From Halobacillus yeomjeoni (lineage in GTDB: Bacteria > Bacillota > Bacilli > Bacillales > Halobacillaceae): DNA of 64,000 nt. Shown here piece after piece: positions 41,002-52,018 of the stretch (the stretch's first letter is position 1; each line of letters starts with the position of its first letter). The position numbers were made by a program, and so were the translations under genes. The stretch covers positions 124,001 to 188,000 of the forward strand of contig NZ_JAIVAI010000003.1 of NCBI RefSeq assembly GCF_020171525.1, read 5' to 3'. The notes under the pieces were generated by a model. The model made no database searches and was not told the origin of the DNA. It saw only the letters and a list, made by a program, of their open reading frames with translations.

Positions 41002-41371
41002 GGACATCAGCCTCATTGGAAAATGGTGTTTCACTGATTTCCAAAGCCACCATCAACCGGCCTTCACGATCATGCCCTGCCATCAACAAACGATCCTTAT
41101 CATCAATTTCGAAGTCCGTAACACCTTCCGCATAGACCCATCCAAGATCGAGCTTCAAGCCTACACGGTAGGAGCCACCGGTACTTACGATTTTTCCATG
41201 CTGGTAACGGACCTTGGCATTGCGGATGAATGCACCGACGTTATAAGCATTTTCATTGAAATGGCTGGCGTATGCGCCATTCGTTGTTTCTAAGTGTACG
41301 TACACATCTTTATCTGCAAAGTCATTGATTTTATTTTGCACGATTTCTTGTTCGATTGCTTTCACTAACAA
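40994..41371 (-). CDS. yojF: YojF family protein (DUF1806)
   Basis: A 125-residue soluble protein of the YojF family: VYVHLETTNGAYASHFNE, GAFIRNAKVRYQHGKI, YRVGLKLDLGWVYAEGVTDFEID. The function is unknown. It is translationally coupled to bshB2 (8-base overlap), so a role linked to bacillithiol is likely but unproven. Confidence 0.9.
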   Translation of the reverse strand: MLVKAIEQEIVQNKINDFADKDVYVHLETTNGAYASHFNENAYNVGAFIRNAKVRYQHGKIVSTGGSYRVGLKLDLGWVYAEGVTDFEIDDKDRLLMAGHDREGRLMVALEISETPFSNEADVHE

Positions 41372-41432
41372 TTCCTCCCGTCAAACATTTCTTGTTTAAC
41401 GATACTGAATAGGCTGCCCAGCGTCAAAACAT

Positions 41433-44309
41433 TTACTTATTGGTCACTTTCTGCTTGGATTGCAGCTTCTTCTCCATCCGTTTCCTGTCCCGTTCTAAGA
41501 CAGGTTTTAAATACTTGCCTGTATAGGAACGAGATTCTTCTGCGACTTCTTCCGGCGTGCCGCATGCGATGATCTGTCCGCCATTTTCTCCGCCTTCCGG
41601 GCCGAGGTCCACAATATGGTCTGCCTCTTTGATGACATCCAGGTTGTGTTCGATGATGAGTACGGAATCTCCATTTTCGACTAAACGCTGCAGTACTTTC
41701 AGCAGACGGGATATATCATCTACGTGAAGACCAGTCGTCGGCTCATCCAGGATATAGAAGGATTTACCATTAGACCTGCGATGTAGTTCACTGGCAAGTT
41801 TCACCCTCTGAGCCTCTCCTCCGGACAGGGTTGTAGCCGGCTGCCCCAACTTGATATATTCAAGGCCTACATCTGCAACTGTCTGTAGTTTGCGCTTGAT
41901 CTTAGGAATATTTGCAAAGAAATTCAAAGCTTCCTCGATCGTCATCTCCAAAACATCGGAAATGCTCTTGTTTTTGTATTTGACTTCTAATGTTTCACGA
42001 TTGTATCGTTTTCCGTCACAAACTTCACAAGGCACATAGACATCAGGGAGGAAGTGCATTTCAATCTTGATGATTCCATCTCCCCGGCAGGCTTCACAGC
42101 GTCCGCCTTTGACGTTGAAACTGAAGCGCCCTTTTTTATATCCACGGATTTTAGCTTCATTCGTCTGTGCAAATACATCGCGGATATCATCAAACACACC
42201 CGTATAAGTTGCCGGATTGGAACGGGGAGTACGGCCGATCGGAGACTGATCGATATCGATGACTTTATCCAAATGTTCAATTCCTTCGATCGTTTCATGT
42301 TTCCCGGGCTTCTGTTTTCCTTTATGAAGCTTCATTGAAAGAGATTTGTATAAGATTTCATTAATCAAGGTACTTTTTCCTGATCCGGAAACCCCTGTCA
42401 CAGCGGTGAACACGCCTAAAGGTATTTGGGCATCGACTTTTTTCAGGTTGTTTTCTTCCGCTTTCTTGATTTCCAAATAGCGCCCGTCAGGCTTTCTTCG
42501 TTCCGCCGGAAGCGGAATGAACTTTTTACCTGATAAATATTGTCCTGTAAGCGACTTTTTACTCTTCATGACCTGTTTTGGAGTTCCTTGAGTGACGATA
42601 TCTCCACCATGGGCACCAGCGCCCGGACCAATATCAATGAGATAATCGGCAGCTAGCATCGTATCTTCGTCATGCTCGACGACAATCAAAGTGTTGTCCA
42701 AGTCTCTCATTCGTTTAAGCGTATTGATGAGGCGGTCGTTATCCCGCTGGTGTAAACCGATGGAAGGCTCATCCAATACGTAAAGAACGCCTGTCAATGC
42801 AGAGCCGATTTGAGTCGCAAGGCGAATCCGCTGCGCCTCACCACCAGAAAGCGTTCCTGCCGATCTGGAAAGCGTCAAATAATCCAGTCCGACATTGGCA
42901 AGAAAACTCAAACGTTCGCAAATTTCTTTTAGAATCATTCGGGCAATGGTCTCTTCTTTTTCCGTCAGTTCGAGGCTTTCAAAGAATTCTTTCGCTTCCG
43001 TCACAGAGTAATCTGTAGTGATTCCGATATGCTTTCCGTTGATCAACACCGCTAATGCTTCTTCATTCAAGCGGTTGCCTTTACATTTCGGGCACGGCTT
43101 CTGAGCCATGTATTTTTCCATTTGCTCCCGAATATAATCAGAACTTGTTTCACGGTATCGACGGGAGATGTTCGGGATTACACCTTCGAAGAAGATTTCA
43201 TTTTCCCTTACCTTTCCGAAGTCATTCTCATATCGGAAATGGATTTTTTCATCTCCGCTTCCGTACAAAACGCGCTCCATATGCTCTTTAGGCAGGTCTT
43301 TGATCGGACAGTTCATATCAATGCCGTAATGGTTGGCGACGCTCTGCAGCAGCTGAGGATAGTACTGGGAACTTGCCGGCTCCCACGCCGCAATCGCGTT
43401 TTCCTTCAGTGACTTATTCCAATCAGGGATGACGAGGTCGATGTCCACTTCCAGCTGAGTACCCAGTCCGTCACAGCGGCTGCAGGCACCATAGGGACTG
43501 TTGAAAGAAAACATCCGAGGTTCCAGTTCGCTTACGGAAAAGCCACAGATCGGACATGCATGGTGTTCACTGAACATGAGTTCTTCTTCACCGATGACAT
43601 CGACAATTGTATGACCACCGCCTAATTTCAACGCCGTTTCAACAGAATCAGACAAGCGACCCTCGACGCCTTCTTTAACGACAATTCGATCCACGACCAC
43701 TTCAATGGAATGTTTTTTATTCTTATCAAGCGTTATTTCCTCGGAAATTTCGCGCATTTCACCATTCACACGAAGTCGGATATACCCTTCTTTTTGCAGC
43801 TGTTCGAATACACGGGCATGCTCGCCTTTTCGACCTGAAACGACAGGTGCTAAAATTTGCAGCTTCGTCCGTTCCGGATATTCCATGACACGGTCGACCA
43901 TCTGCTGAACCGTTTGAGAGCTGATTTCAATTCCGTGTTTCGGGCATGTCGGGCGGCCGATACGCGCAAATAAAAGTCGCAGGTAATCATAAATTTCGGT
44001 GACCGTCCCGACAGTGGATCTCGGGTTTCGGCTGGTTGTTTTTTGATCGATTGAAATGGCTGGGGAAAGTCCTTCAATCGAATCGACATCCGGCTTATCC
44101 ATCTGTCCTAAAAATTGTCTCGCATATGCACTGAGGGACTCGACATAACGTCGCTGTCCTTCCGCATAAATCGTATCGAAGGCCAGAGATGATTTACCCG
44201 AGCCTGATAAACCGGTCATGACAACCAGTTTATTCTTAGGAATATCAATGTCGATATTTTTCAAGTTATGAGCCCGGGCACCTCTGATGCTTATGTTTTT
44301 GCTAGCCAT
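41433..44309 (-). CDS. uvrA: UvrABC system protein A
   Basis: Damage-recognition ATPase of nucleotide excision repair; dimerises and loads UvrB. 958 residues with two ABC modules: first Walker [13 protein letters not shown] (about 31-40) and signature [14 protein letters not shown]; second Walker [12 protein letters not shown] and [16 protein letters not shown]. Two zinc modules are visible (CPICGF...[14 protein letters not shown]...CEVCDGKRY). It begins 7 bases after uvrB and is cotranscribed with it under the LexA box. Confidence 0.98.
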   Translation of the reverse strand: MASKNISIRGARAHNLKNIDIDIPKNKLVVMTGLSGSGKSSLAFDTIYAEGQRRYVESLSAYARQFLGQMDKPDVDSIEGLSPAISIDQKTTSRNPRSTVGTVTEIYDYLRLLFARIGRPTCPKHGIEISSQTVQQMVDRVMEYPERTKLQILAPVVSGRKGEHARVFEQLQKEGYIRLRVNGEMREISEEITLDKNKKHSIEVVVDRIVVKEGVEGRLSDSVETALKLGGGHTIVDVIGEEELMFSEHHACPICGFSVSELEPRMFSFNSPYGACSRCDGLGTQLEVDIDLVIPDWNKSLKENAIAAWEPASSQYYPQLLQSVANHYGIDMNCPIKDLPKEHMERVLYGSGDEKIHFRYENDFGKVRENEIFFEGVIPNISRRYRETSSDYIREQMEKYMAQKPCPKCKGNRLNEEALAVLINGKHIGITTDYSVTEAKEFFESLELTEKEETIARMILKEICERLSFLANVGLDYLTLSRSAGTLSGGEAQRIRLATQIGSALTGVLYVLDEPSIGLHQRDNDRLINTLKRMRDLDNTLIVVEHDEDTMLAADYLIDIGPGAGAHGGDIVTQGTPKQVMKSKKSLTGQYLSGKKFIPLPAERRKPDGRYLEIKKAEENNLKKVDAQIPLGVFTAVTGVSGSGKSTLINEILYKSLSMKLHKGKQKPGKHETIEGIEHLDKVIDIDQSPIGRTPRSNPATYTGVFDDIRDVFAQTNEAKIRGYKKGRFSFNVKGGRCEACRGDGIIKIEMHFLPDVYVPCEVCDGKRYNRETLEVKYKNKSISDVLEMTIEEALNFFANIPKIKRKLQTVADVGLEYIKLGQPATTLSGGEAQRVKLASELHRRSNGKSFYILDEPTTGLHVDDISRLLKVLQRLVENGDSVLIIEHNLDVIKEADHIVDLGPEGGENGGQIIACGTPEEVAEESRSYTGKYLKPVLERDRKRMEKKLQSKQKVTNK

Positions 44310-44316
44310 ACTGAAA

Positions 44317-46296
44317 TCATCCCTCCGCTTTTAATTCCAATAAGATATCTCGTAATTCTGCCGCACGCTCGAAATCCAGGTCGCGCGCCGCTTGCTTCAT
44401 TTCTGTTTCCATATTGTCGATCAGTTCCTGACGCTCTTTCTTCGTCATTTCTGATGGTTTCTTACCTGTATCGTAAACTTCTTCTTCTTCAGCAGCTGCT
44501 GTTGCTTTGATGACATCCCTGACTTCCTTCTTGATCGTCTTCGGCGTGATGCCATGCTCTTCATTGTAGGCGATTTGTTTTTCTCGTCGTCTGTATGTTT
44601 CGTCGATGGCATACTGCATAGAATCCGTCATCTTATCTGCATACATGATGACTCGGCCATTTTCGTTACGTGCAGCACGTCCGATCGTTTGAATAAGTGA
44701 GCGGCTTGAACGAAGAAAACCTTCTTTATCCGCATCCAAAATGGACACTAAAGAAACTTCAGGAATATCAAGGCCTTCTCTTAGCAGGTTGATTCCGACA
44801 AGTACATCATACTTGCCGACACGAAGATCGCGGATGATCTCGATTCGTTCAAGAGTCTTGATTTCTGAGTGCAGATACGCCACTTTGATTCCGAGGTCTT
44901 TCAAATATGCAGTAAGATCTTCGGACATCTTTTTCGTCAATGTCGTAACAAGGACTCTTTCTCCTTTGTCTTTCCGCTTATGAATTTCCCCTACTAAATC
45001 ATCCACCTGTCCCTGGATCGGCCTTACGTCTATTTCAGGATCAAGCAGCCCTGTCGGACGGATGATCTGTTCTGTCATATAAGGCGTATGCTCCAGTTCA
45101 TATGGTCCTGGTGTAGCGGACACGAACGCCGCTTGATTGATTTTCTTCTCAAACTCAGGAAATTGAAGCGGACGGTTGTCCAAAGCTGAAGGCAGACGGA
45201 AACCATGATCGATCAAGACCTGCTTGCGGGCACGGTCGCCGTTGTACATTCCACGAACCTGCGGAAGTGTAACGTGCGATTCATCCACCATCATTAAGAA
45301 ATCATCAGGAAAATAATCAAGCAGTGTATAAGGAGTTGCTCCCTCTTCACGGAAAGTGAGATGGCGTGAATAGTTCTCGATTCCAGAACAGAATCCCATT
45401 TCACGCATCATTTCCAAATCATAATTGGTCCGCTGTTCCAACCGCTGAGCTTCCAATAGTTTATTTTGGTCTTTCAATTCTTTAAGACGTTCATTCAATT
45501 CTATTTCTATATTTCTGATCGCTTTTTTCATTTTTTCTTCTCGGGTGACGAAGTGAGAGGCCGGGAATATCGCTACATGTTCACGATCCCCTACAATCTC
45601 ACCTGTCAGTACATCAATCTCACGGATACGATCGATTTCATCTCCGAAGAATTCCACACGAATGGCGTGCTCTTCACGTGAGGCCGGTATGATTTCTACT
45701 GAATCTCCCCGGACCCTGAACGTTCCACGCTGAAAGTCGATGTCATTCCGTGCATATTGGATATCGACAAGATTTCTTAATAGTTCATCACGATCTTTTT
45801 CCATTCCCATACGTATAGAAAGGACTTGACTGCGGTATTCGTCTGGAGAACCCAATCCATAAATACAAGAAACACTCGCCACGATAATCACATCATTCCG
45901 TTCAAATAATGCAGATGTAGCCGAGTGTCTTAATTTATCGATTTCATCATTGATGCTTGCATCTTTTTCTATGAATGTATCTGAAGAAGGCACATATGCC
46001 TCCGGCTGATAGTAGTCGTAGTAACTCACAAAATACTCGACAGCATTGTTCGGGAAAAATTCTTTGAATTCACTATAAAGCTGTCCGGCCAGTGTCTTGT
46101 TATGGGCAATGATCAATGTCGGTTTGTTTACTTGTTGAATCACGTTCGACATCGTAAACGTCTTACCCGTACCTGTAGCACCGAGTAAAGTCTGATACCT
46201 TTCTCCACGGTTGATTCCATCAACCAGCTCTTTAATCGCTTTAGGCTGATCTCCCTGGGGAGAGTAGGACGATACTAATTCAAACTTATTCTCCAC
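44317..46296 (-). CDS. uvrB: UvrABC system protein B
   Basis: DNA helicase-like subunit that verifies damage and recruits UvrC. 659 residues: Walker [14 protein letters not shown] (about 37-48), beta-hairpin region [25 protein letters not shown] box [11 protein letters not shown], motif [11 protein letters not shown], and a C-terminal UVR domain ([21 protein letters not shown]) that contacts UvrC. It is the first gene of the uvrBA operon. Confidence 0.98.
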   Translation of the reverse strand: MENKFELVSSYSPQGDQPKAIKELVDGINRGERYQTLLGATGTGKTFTMSNVIQQVNKPTLIIAHNKTLAGQLYSEFKEFFPNNAVEYFVSYYDYYQPEAYVPSSDTFIEKDASINDEIDKLRHSATSALFERNDVIIVASVSCIYGLGSPDEYRSQVLSIRMGMEKDRDELLRNLVDIQYARNDIDFQRGTFRVRGDSVEIIPASREEHAIRVEFFGDEIDRIREIDVLTGEIVGDREHVAIFPASHFVTREEKMKKAIRNIEIELNERLKELKDQNKLLEAQRLEQRTNYDLEMMREMGFCSGIENYSRHLTFREEGATPYTLLDYFPDDFLMMVDESHVTLPQVRGMYNGDRARKQVLIDHGFRLPSALDNRPLQFPEFEKKINQAAFVSATPGPYELEHTPYMTEQIIRPTGLLDPEIDVRPIQGQVDDLVGEIHKRKDKGERVLVTTLTKKMSEDLTAYLKDLGIKVAYLHSEIKTLERIEIIRDLRVGKYDVLVGINLLREGLDIPEVSLVSILDADKEGFLRSSRSLIQTIGRAARNENGRVIMYADKMTDSMQYAIDETYRRREKQIAYNEEHGITPKTIKKEVRDVIKATAAAEEEEVYDTGKKPSEMTKKERQELIDNMETEMKQAARDLDFERAAELRDILLELKAEG

Positions 46297-46364
46297 GACG
46301 AAAACCTCCGTTCCTTACTTATCAAGAATAGTTTACCACAATATACTACCATTCTAACATCAAA

Positions 46365-46378
46365 CGAACAAACATTCG
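46365..46378. promoter_or_regulatory. LexA (DinR) box of uvrBA
   Basis: CGAAC-AAAC-ATTCG-type 14-bp palindrome; on the minus strand CGAATGTTTGTTCG, one mismatch from the Gram-positive SOS box CGAACN4GTTCG. It is centred about 75 bases upstream of uvrB, so the operon is probably SOS-inducible. Confidence 0.82.
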
Positions 46379-46463
46379 GTTTCACTGATTTATCGAAGAG
46401 AAGATGGATTACGAAAGAGTGCATTTTTAAAGTGAGATTGTTTCCTTTTCCCTGGTTAGGAGC

Positions 46464-46585
46464 AGGAGGTCCGGGAAATCACTCGCTTTCCGTGGGCATG
46501 TGGTGAGCTTCCTCATGCTTCCGCCTTCCGGGATCTCACCGACCATTTTCATCCCACAGGAGTCTCGCAACTTCCCGGACCTCCT
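46464..46585 (-). repeat. Solo structured repeat unit D
   Basis: Perfect 14-bp outer arms (AGGAGGTCCGGGAA at 46464-46477 and complement at 46572-46585), different in sequence from the arms of A, B and C. On the minus strand all four internal boxes are present, with GTGGG/CCCAC and GGTGAG/CTCACC stems. A decayed linker follows (about 46590-46630, similar to the A/B linker), which suggests a lost partner unit. It lies in the 495-bp uvrB-prfC interval, which otherwise holds the LexA box and a terminator. Confidence 0.75.
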
Positions 46586-46751
46586 TTCATTAGTCAGAAG
46601 AACGGAAACACAGTGGCTCTAACACCACCTAAAAATTATACTCCCACCCTAGAATGTTGGCTGATTAGTAATACTTGGTAAAAGTCATTAGAAGCAAGAT
46701 CACCCCGTTGTAGAAGGTTGTCTTTTAGGCTGACACTTGACTGTTGAGTGC

Positions 46752-46783
46752 AAAAAAACCACTACAATACATGTAGTGGTTTC
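46752..46783 (-). terminator. prfC terminator
   Basis: AACCACTACA/TGTAGTGGTT stem with a 5-base loop; seven T follow on the minus strand. Confidence 0.9.
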
Positions 46784-46791
46784 TGTAATTC

Positions 46792-48375
46792 TTATTCGAA
46801 TGTCTGGTTATATTGATTGACCTCGAACAAGTCCGTCAATTCAATATCTGGGTTTTTGTCTTGGAACCAACGCAGGGAGAAGTCGTTCTTGAACAAGACA
46901 AGAGGGTTTCCTTCACGGTCCTGAACAAGCATATTCCGCTCATCGAATAACGTTTCATCCACTTGGTCTTCTTTTAACCAGCGTGGGATACGCTCCCCGA
47001 TCGATGTCAATTCGACATCAACGTTGTACTCATTCTTCATTCGATACTCAAACACTTCATATTGAAGTTCACCGACAGCACCGATGATGTAATCTTCAAA
47101 ACGGTAACGCTTGAATAACTGGATCGCACCTTCTTGAACAAGCTGCTCCAACCCTTTTTTGAACTGCTTGGATTTCATGACGTTCTTTGCAGTGACCTTT
47201 TTGAATAGTTCAGGCGGGAACTGTGGCAGCTCATCATATTCAAAATTCGATTTGCCGGTTACGATCGTATCGCCGATCCTGTAAACGTTCGGATCATAAA
47301 TTCCGATGATATCTCCGGCATAGCCTTCTTCCACTGTTCCACGGGAAGAAGCGACGAACTGTTGCGACTGAGCCAGTTTAAACGATTTTCCTGTCCGGGA
47401 CAGTGTCACGTTCATTCCACGTTCGAACTTTCCTGAACACACACGAACAAAGGCGATACGGTCGCGGTGCTGAGGGTTCATGTTCGCTTGGATCTTGAAA
47501 ATGAATCCTGAAAATTCTTCGTGATCCGGGGACACGACACCTTCTGTGGATTTACGTGGAGCCGGTTCAGGCGCCATATCAATGAATGTATTAAAGAAAG
47601 TTTCCACTCCGAATGGAGCCAGGGCACTACCGAAGAAGACCGGCGTCTGATCTCCTTTCAACACTTTATCCATTGAGAAGTTGTCTCCTGCTTCCTCCAG
47701 AAGTTCCATCTCTTCTTGTGCTTCTACGAAACTTGCATCTTCAGTGATTTCTGGATGCTGATCAAGTTCATCATAAGGAATATACGTTTCCTCTTCATTT
47801 CCTGAGAAGTGTACGAACTCCTTATTATTACGGTCGAATACTCCACGGAAACGTTTCCCCATTCCTGCTGGCCAAGTCATAGGATACGTTTCAATATTCA
47901 GTGTCTCTTCGATTTCTTCCATCAAGCTGAACGGGTCCCGTCCTTCACGGTCCATTTTGTTGATGAATGTGAAAATCGGAATGCCACGCATCTTACAAAC
48001 TTTGAAAAGTTTCAACGTTTGAGCTTCGATCCCTTTTGTTCCATCGATGACCATGACCACACTATCGACAGCCGTCAACGTACGGTACGTATCTTCACTG
48101 AAATCTTCGTGCCCCGGTGTATCTAAGATGTTGACTTGATATCCTTTATAGGGAAAATTCATAACACTTGACGTAACGGAAATTCCACGCTGCTTCTCAA
48201 TCTCCATCCAGTCAGATGTAGCGAACTTGCCTGATTTTTTTCCTTTGACTGTACCTGCTGAACGAATCAAGTTACCGAACAACAGCATTTTTTCAGTCAT
48301 TGTCGTTTTTCCGGCATCCGGGTGGGAAATGATTGCGAACGTCCGGCGTTTTTGCATTTCTTCTTGTATACTCAT
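46792..48375 (-). CDS. prfC: Peptide chain release factor 3
   Basis: Translational GTPase that recycles RF1/RF2 from the ribosome. 527 residues from ATG 48375: G1 [12 protein letters not shown], switch region [10 protein letters not shown]3 [15 protein letters not shown]4 [10 protein letters not shown], then domains II and III typical of RF3 (ending [14 protein letters not shown]). A GGAGGATATGACG site fixes this start; the frame extends to 48390. RF3 is patchily distributed in Bacilli. An unusual hairpin lies in its upstream region. Confidence 0.95.
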   Translation of the reverse strand: MSIQEEMQKRRTFAIISHPDAGKTTMTEKMLLFGNLIRSAGTVKGKKSGKFATSDWMEIEKQRGISVTSSVMNFPYKGYQVNILDTPGHEDFSEDTYRTLTAVDSVVMVIDGTKGIEAQTLKLFKVCKMRGIPIFTFINKMDREGRDPFSLMEEIEETLNIETYPMTWPAGMGKRFRGVFDRNNKEFVHFSGNEEETYIPYDELDQHPEITEDASFVEAQEEMELLEEAGDNFSMDKVLKGDQTPVFFGSALAPFGVETFFNTFIDMAPEPAPRKSTEGVVSPDHEEFSGFIFKIQANMNPQHRDRIAFVRVCSGKFERGMNVTLSRTGKSFKLAQSQQFVASSRGTVEEGYAGDIIGIYDPNVYRIGDTIVTGKSNFEYDELPQFPPELFKKVTAKNVMKSKQFKKGLEQLVQEGAIQLFKRYRFEDYIIGAVGELQYEVFEYRMKNEYNVDVELTSIGERIPRWLKEDQVDETLFDERNMLVQDREGNPLVLFKNDFSLRWFQDKNPDIELTDLFEVNQYNQTFE

Positions 48376-48508
48376 CGTCATATCCTCCATTTTTCATGTT
48401 CGTTCGGTTTGCTTTTTTAAAGGTAGGATATACGCCTACATTGGACTTCTGCCTCCTATTGCAGCTTTATCCTTTTATTAAGTAAGGATCTCATAAATGG
48501 ATAGAGCC

Positions 48509-48536
48509 ATAAAAAAATCGCTCATCAGATGAGCGG
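48509..48536 (-). terminator. Leader hairpin upstream of prfC, possible attenuator
   Basis: CGCTCATC/GATGAGCG stem with a 1-base centre and ATTTTTTT on the minus strand, about 135 bases before the prfC start. No minus-strand gene precedes it in the gap 48376-48702, so it would act on the prfC leader itself rather than end another gene. Confidence 0.55.
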
Positions 48537-48661
48537 TCGACCTCGAACATAAACTCATACTTTGAAAGTTAGCATACCCATGCGGTAAAATCAATCTAAA
48601 ATGAATCGGTGCAGCAGACAAAAGGTGTGACAAAATTAGGTAAATATCGCCTTTTCAAACC

Positions 48662-48670
48662 TGTTATACT
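48662..48670 (+). promoter_or_regulatory. Extended -10 promoter of the SNF2 gene
   Basis: TG-T-TATACT at 48662-48670, an extended -10 box with a poor -35, 33 bases before the ATG at 48703. Confidence 0.5.
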
Positions 48671-48702
48671 AAAAGTAAAACGAAAGAGTAAGGATGCCAT
48701 TT

Positions 48703-51700
48703 ATGCAGACATACTTATTACAACCTAAAGATATAAAAAAAATAACCGGAAATACCTTTTATACTCGCGGAAAACATTATTATGAAACAGGCAAAGTTTA
48801 TGGCCTCTCTCATAACAGCGCCATTCGTTCATGGCGCGCCGTCGTAACGGGTACTCATGATTATGAGGTACGCGTTTTCTTTTTTGAAGATGACGATGTG
48901 GAAGCAACGTGCGAATGCGAGGCCTACAACACCTACTACACGTGCAAGCACATCGCAGCTGTCCTGATTGCAATCCGAGAAAAAGCACTGGAAGAGCTGG
49001 CTCCGAAGCTTGCTGAAAAAGGCAGCCGCGACCAGGAAATGTCCAGAAGTAATGACCGGTTATTTGCTGTGAGATTGTTCGAGACGTTTCGGCAGCGACA
49101 GGAAAATCGTTCGACTGATGAATTGAAAAAGCCTATACAAGTCAACTATTACCTTCATTATCAATCGATATTAGGTACTAGAAACCTAAGCGTTGAAATC
49201 AAATTCGGTGAAGACTATCCCTATGTAATTAAAAACATCCGGGAGCTTCTTGATCATATTCATAAGGGACAAGCCTATAAAATTACGAAGAAGTTCACCT
49301 ACGACCCAGCAGAACATTCATTAATGGAAGAAGACCTGAAGCTTCTTGAGCTGCTCTATCAAGCATACGAACAGGAACGGTTTTATGAACAACAATGGAA
49401 CTTTTCCGAGCAGAAGACTTTAAGAATTCCGCCTTCGATGGTGAACAAGATGCTTCCGTTACTCGAAGCACAAAGTGCGGAGTTGATTGAAAAAGGAGAA
49501 TCCTTGGGACCTATTCAATTCAAAGAGGAGTTTCCTGACCTTTCATTTTATATATCAGAAGAGCGCGGGCATTTTCATATGCATTTGAATCATTTGAAAA
49601 GCTTCGATTACCTTTCTGAGTACCACCTATTATATAAAGACGGGATATTCTATACTCTTGACGCCCAAAAGGAAGAAATCATCGAAACTCTCCATACGTT
49701 GTTTCCATACAACTCCAACGGCAATCACACCGTAAGCCACGATGATATGGAGGGTATTGTTTCTTATGTACTTCCTGAACTGGAAACGATCGCAAATGTG
49801 AGGCTGGAACCTTCCGCACAAGAGAAAATCGTCCAGGACCCTTTGAAAGCAGAGGTTTATCTTGATTTTCACCACTGGACGTTGACGGTCCAAATCCAAT
49901 TCAAATATGGAGATAAAGTGATCGATCCGTTCAAAAGTGAAAAGGAAAACAATCAGACGATCATCCAGCGTGAAAGTCAAACGGAGCAGGCGATCATGCA
50001 GATCATTGAATTTGCGGAATTCAAATATGACGGTGAAATGGTGTACATCGAGGATGAGGATCAATTAGACAACTTCCTGTTCGAGTATTTACCTAAGTTG
50101 AAACAACATGCCGATGTCTTTCTCTCTTCATCCGTTCGATCTCTGATGGACCATTCCCATCACGAGTTGAAACCGAAGGTCGAGATGGAAAATCCGGGAA
50201 GCTGGCTGGACATCAGTTTCGAGATTGCAGGAATCAGTTCTGAAGATGTATCCCAAGCCTTGAAAGCGTCCATCGAAAAGAAAAAGTATTATCGTCTATC
50301 CGACGGTGCTTTACTTTCCTTGAATTCCGACTCCTTTGAAAGATTTCAACGCCTGGCGACAGAGCTGGATTTGACTGCAAAAGATATCGAGGATGGTCAC
50401 GTCCAAGTCTCAGGTATGAGAAGCTTGCAAGTTGAAGAAGCACTTCAAACGACGGAAGCTGAACGCGATCGTCATTTCAGTGAGCTTGTGGAACGCCTGA
50501 AAACACCGCAATCCTTTGAAATTGAAAAACCTGAAGGCCTAGAGGCAGATCTCCGTCCATATCAGATGACCGGATTCCGATGGTTGAAGTCCCTATCAAC
50601 GTACGGATTGGGAGGAATTTTAGCCGATGATATGGGGTTAGGAAAAACGATACAAACCATCACATTCCTTCTCAATGAAAAGGAAGAAGGATTGATGGAA
50701 CATCCGGCCATCATCATCACTCCTGCTTCCTTGATTTACAATTGGAAAAAGGAAGTGGAGAAGTTCGCACCTGAACTATCCGTGCAAATTATTTCCGGAG
50801 ACCCTCAAACAAGGGCAGAGGCATTTGAAAAAGCATCTTCTGCAGACGTCTGGATCACATCATATCCGTTGATCAGACAGGATGCGGAATTTTATAAAGA
50901 TAAGAGTTTTCATGCCATGATTTTGGACGAATCACAGGCTGTCAAAAACGAAACGACGAAAACAGCTTCAGCTGTCAGAATGATAAAAGCCAAGCACCGG
51001 TTCGCCTTGAGCGGCACCCCGATTGAAAACTCATTGAGTGAACTGTGGTCGATTTTCCGCATCATAATGCCTGGCTTTTACACGAGTAAAAAGAAATTCC
51101 TGCAGATGAAACCGGAAAAGATCGCACGAATGACTCGTCCTTTTGTGCTGCGTCGAATGAAAACAGAAGTGCTTGACGAACTGCCGGACAAAATCGATAC
51201 GGTGCAGTACTCTGAATTGACCCGTGAACAAAAAGAAGTTTATCTGGGATACCTTGAGCGGATACAAAATGATATTCAAGAGACGATTGCCACGAAGGGC
51301 ATACAACGAGGAAAACTGGAAATTCTCGCTGGGCTGACCCGTTTACGGCAAATTTGCTGCCACCCCTCACTATTCCTGGAAAATTATGAGGGTGGATCCG
51401 GTAAACTCGATCAATTGCGTGAGTTAGCAAGAGAATTGAAGGAGAGCGGTCACCGCCTTCTCATATTCTCCCAGTTCTCAAGCATGCTTTCCATTCTTCA
51501 TGAAGACTTGATGAGCGCTGGAATCGACGGCTTTTACCTGGATGGTAGTACGAAATCTGAAAAGCGGATGGAAATGGTCGACCGCTTCAACCAGGGTGAA
51601 AAAGACGCCTTCTTCATTTCATTGAAAGCAGGAGGTACAGGTCTGAACTTGACCGGTGCAGACACCGTCGTCCTCTATGACTTATGGTGGAATCCAGCTA

Positions 51701-51906
51701 TAGAGGAACAAGCTGCAGGTCGAGCTCACCGAATCGGACAAAATCGAGTCGTCCAAGTCATCCGGATGATTTCTGAAGGAACGATTGAGGAACGGATCTA
51801 TCAACTTCAACAAAAGAAACGGGATCTCGTCAACCAAATCATCCAGCCAGGTGAGTCGATGCTTACTTCGTTGAGTGAAGAAGAAATAAAAGAATTGTTT
51901 AAGTGA
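48703..51906 (+). CDS. SWIM-type zinc finger SNF2-family helicase
   Basis: A 1067-residue SWI2/SNF2 ATPase of the bacterial SWIM-SNF2 type, probably an ATP-driven DNA or nucleoprotein translocase. An N-terminal SWIM finger has CxC at 70/72 and CxH at 81/83 (CECEAYNTYYTCKHI). A long middle region of unknown fold is followed by the helicase: LRPYQMTGFRWLKSL, Walker A DDMGLGKTIQT (about 640), DESQAVKN, SGTPIENSLSELWSI, and motif VI RAHRIGQNR. An ATG at 48694 is in frame, but the AAGG site is too close to it. It is monocistronic with a strong bidirectional terminator. Confidence 0.92.
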   Translation: MQTYLLQPKDIKKITGNTFYTRGKHYYETGKVYGLSHNSAIRSWRAVVTGTHDYEVRVFFFEDDDVEATCECEAYNTYYTCKHIAAVLIAIREKALEELAPKLAEKGSRDQEMSRSNDRLFAVRLFETFRQRQENRSTDELKKPIQVNYYLHYQSILGTRNLSVEIKFGEDYPYVIKNIRELLDHIHKGQAYKITKKFTYDPAEHSLMEEDLKLLELLYQAYEQERFYEQQWNFSEQKTLRIPPSMVNKMLPLLEAQSAELIEKGESLGPIQFKEEFPDLSFYISEERGHFHMHLNHLKSFDYLSEYHLLYKDGIFYTLDAQKEEIIETLHTLFPYNSNGNHTVSHDDMEGIVSYVLPELETIANVRLEPSAQEKIVQDPLKAEVYLDFHHWTLTVQIQFKYGDKVIDPFKSEKENNQTIIQRESQTEQAIMQIIEFAEFKYDGEMVYIEDEDQLDNFLFEYLPKLKQHADVFLSSSVRSLMDHSHHELKPKVEMENPGSWLDISFEIAGISSEDVSQALKASIEKKKYYRLSDGALLSLNSDSFERFQRLATELDLTAKDIEDGHVQVSGMRSLQVEEALQTTEAERDRHFSELVERLKTPQSFEIEKPEGLEADLRPYQMTGFRWLKSLSTYGLGGILADDMGLGKTIQTITFLLNEKEEGLMEHPAIIITPASLIYNWKKEVEKFAPELSVQIISGDPQTRAEAFEKASSADVWITSYPLIRQDAEFYKDKSFHAMILDESQAVKNETTKTASAVRMIKAKHRFALSGTPIENSLSELWSIFRIIMPGFYTSKKKFLQMKPEKIARMTRPFVLRRMKTEVLDELPDKIDTVQYSELTREQKEVYLGYLERIQNDIQETIATKGIQRGKLEILAGLTRLRQICCHPSLFLENYEGGSGKLDQLRELARELKESGHRLLIFSQFSSMLSILHEDLMSAGIDGFYLDGSTKSEKRMEMVDRFNQGEKDAFFISLKAGGTGLNLTGADTVVLYDLWWNPAIEEQAAGRAHRIGQNRVVQVIRMISEGTIEERIYQLQQKKRDLVNQIIQPGESMLTSLSEEEIKELFK

Positions 51907-51955
51907 TGACTCTGTTTACTGTTGATCAGCTGTATCATAAATAGAGACAAAAAAT

Positions 51956-51997
51956 AAAAGGGTGTCCGGACCTTAAACAGTCCGGACACCCTTTTTG
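51956..51997. terminator. Bidirectional terminator between the SNF2 gene and ctaA
   Basis: AAAAGGGTGTCCGGAC and its complement with an 8-base loop, flanked by A-tract and T-tract so it works on both strands. It lies between two convergent genes. Confidence 0.95.
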
Positions 51998-52018
51998 TCT
52001 GCGTTTGATAACTTCTAG

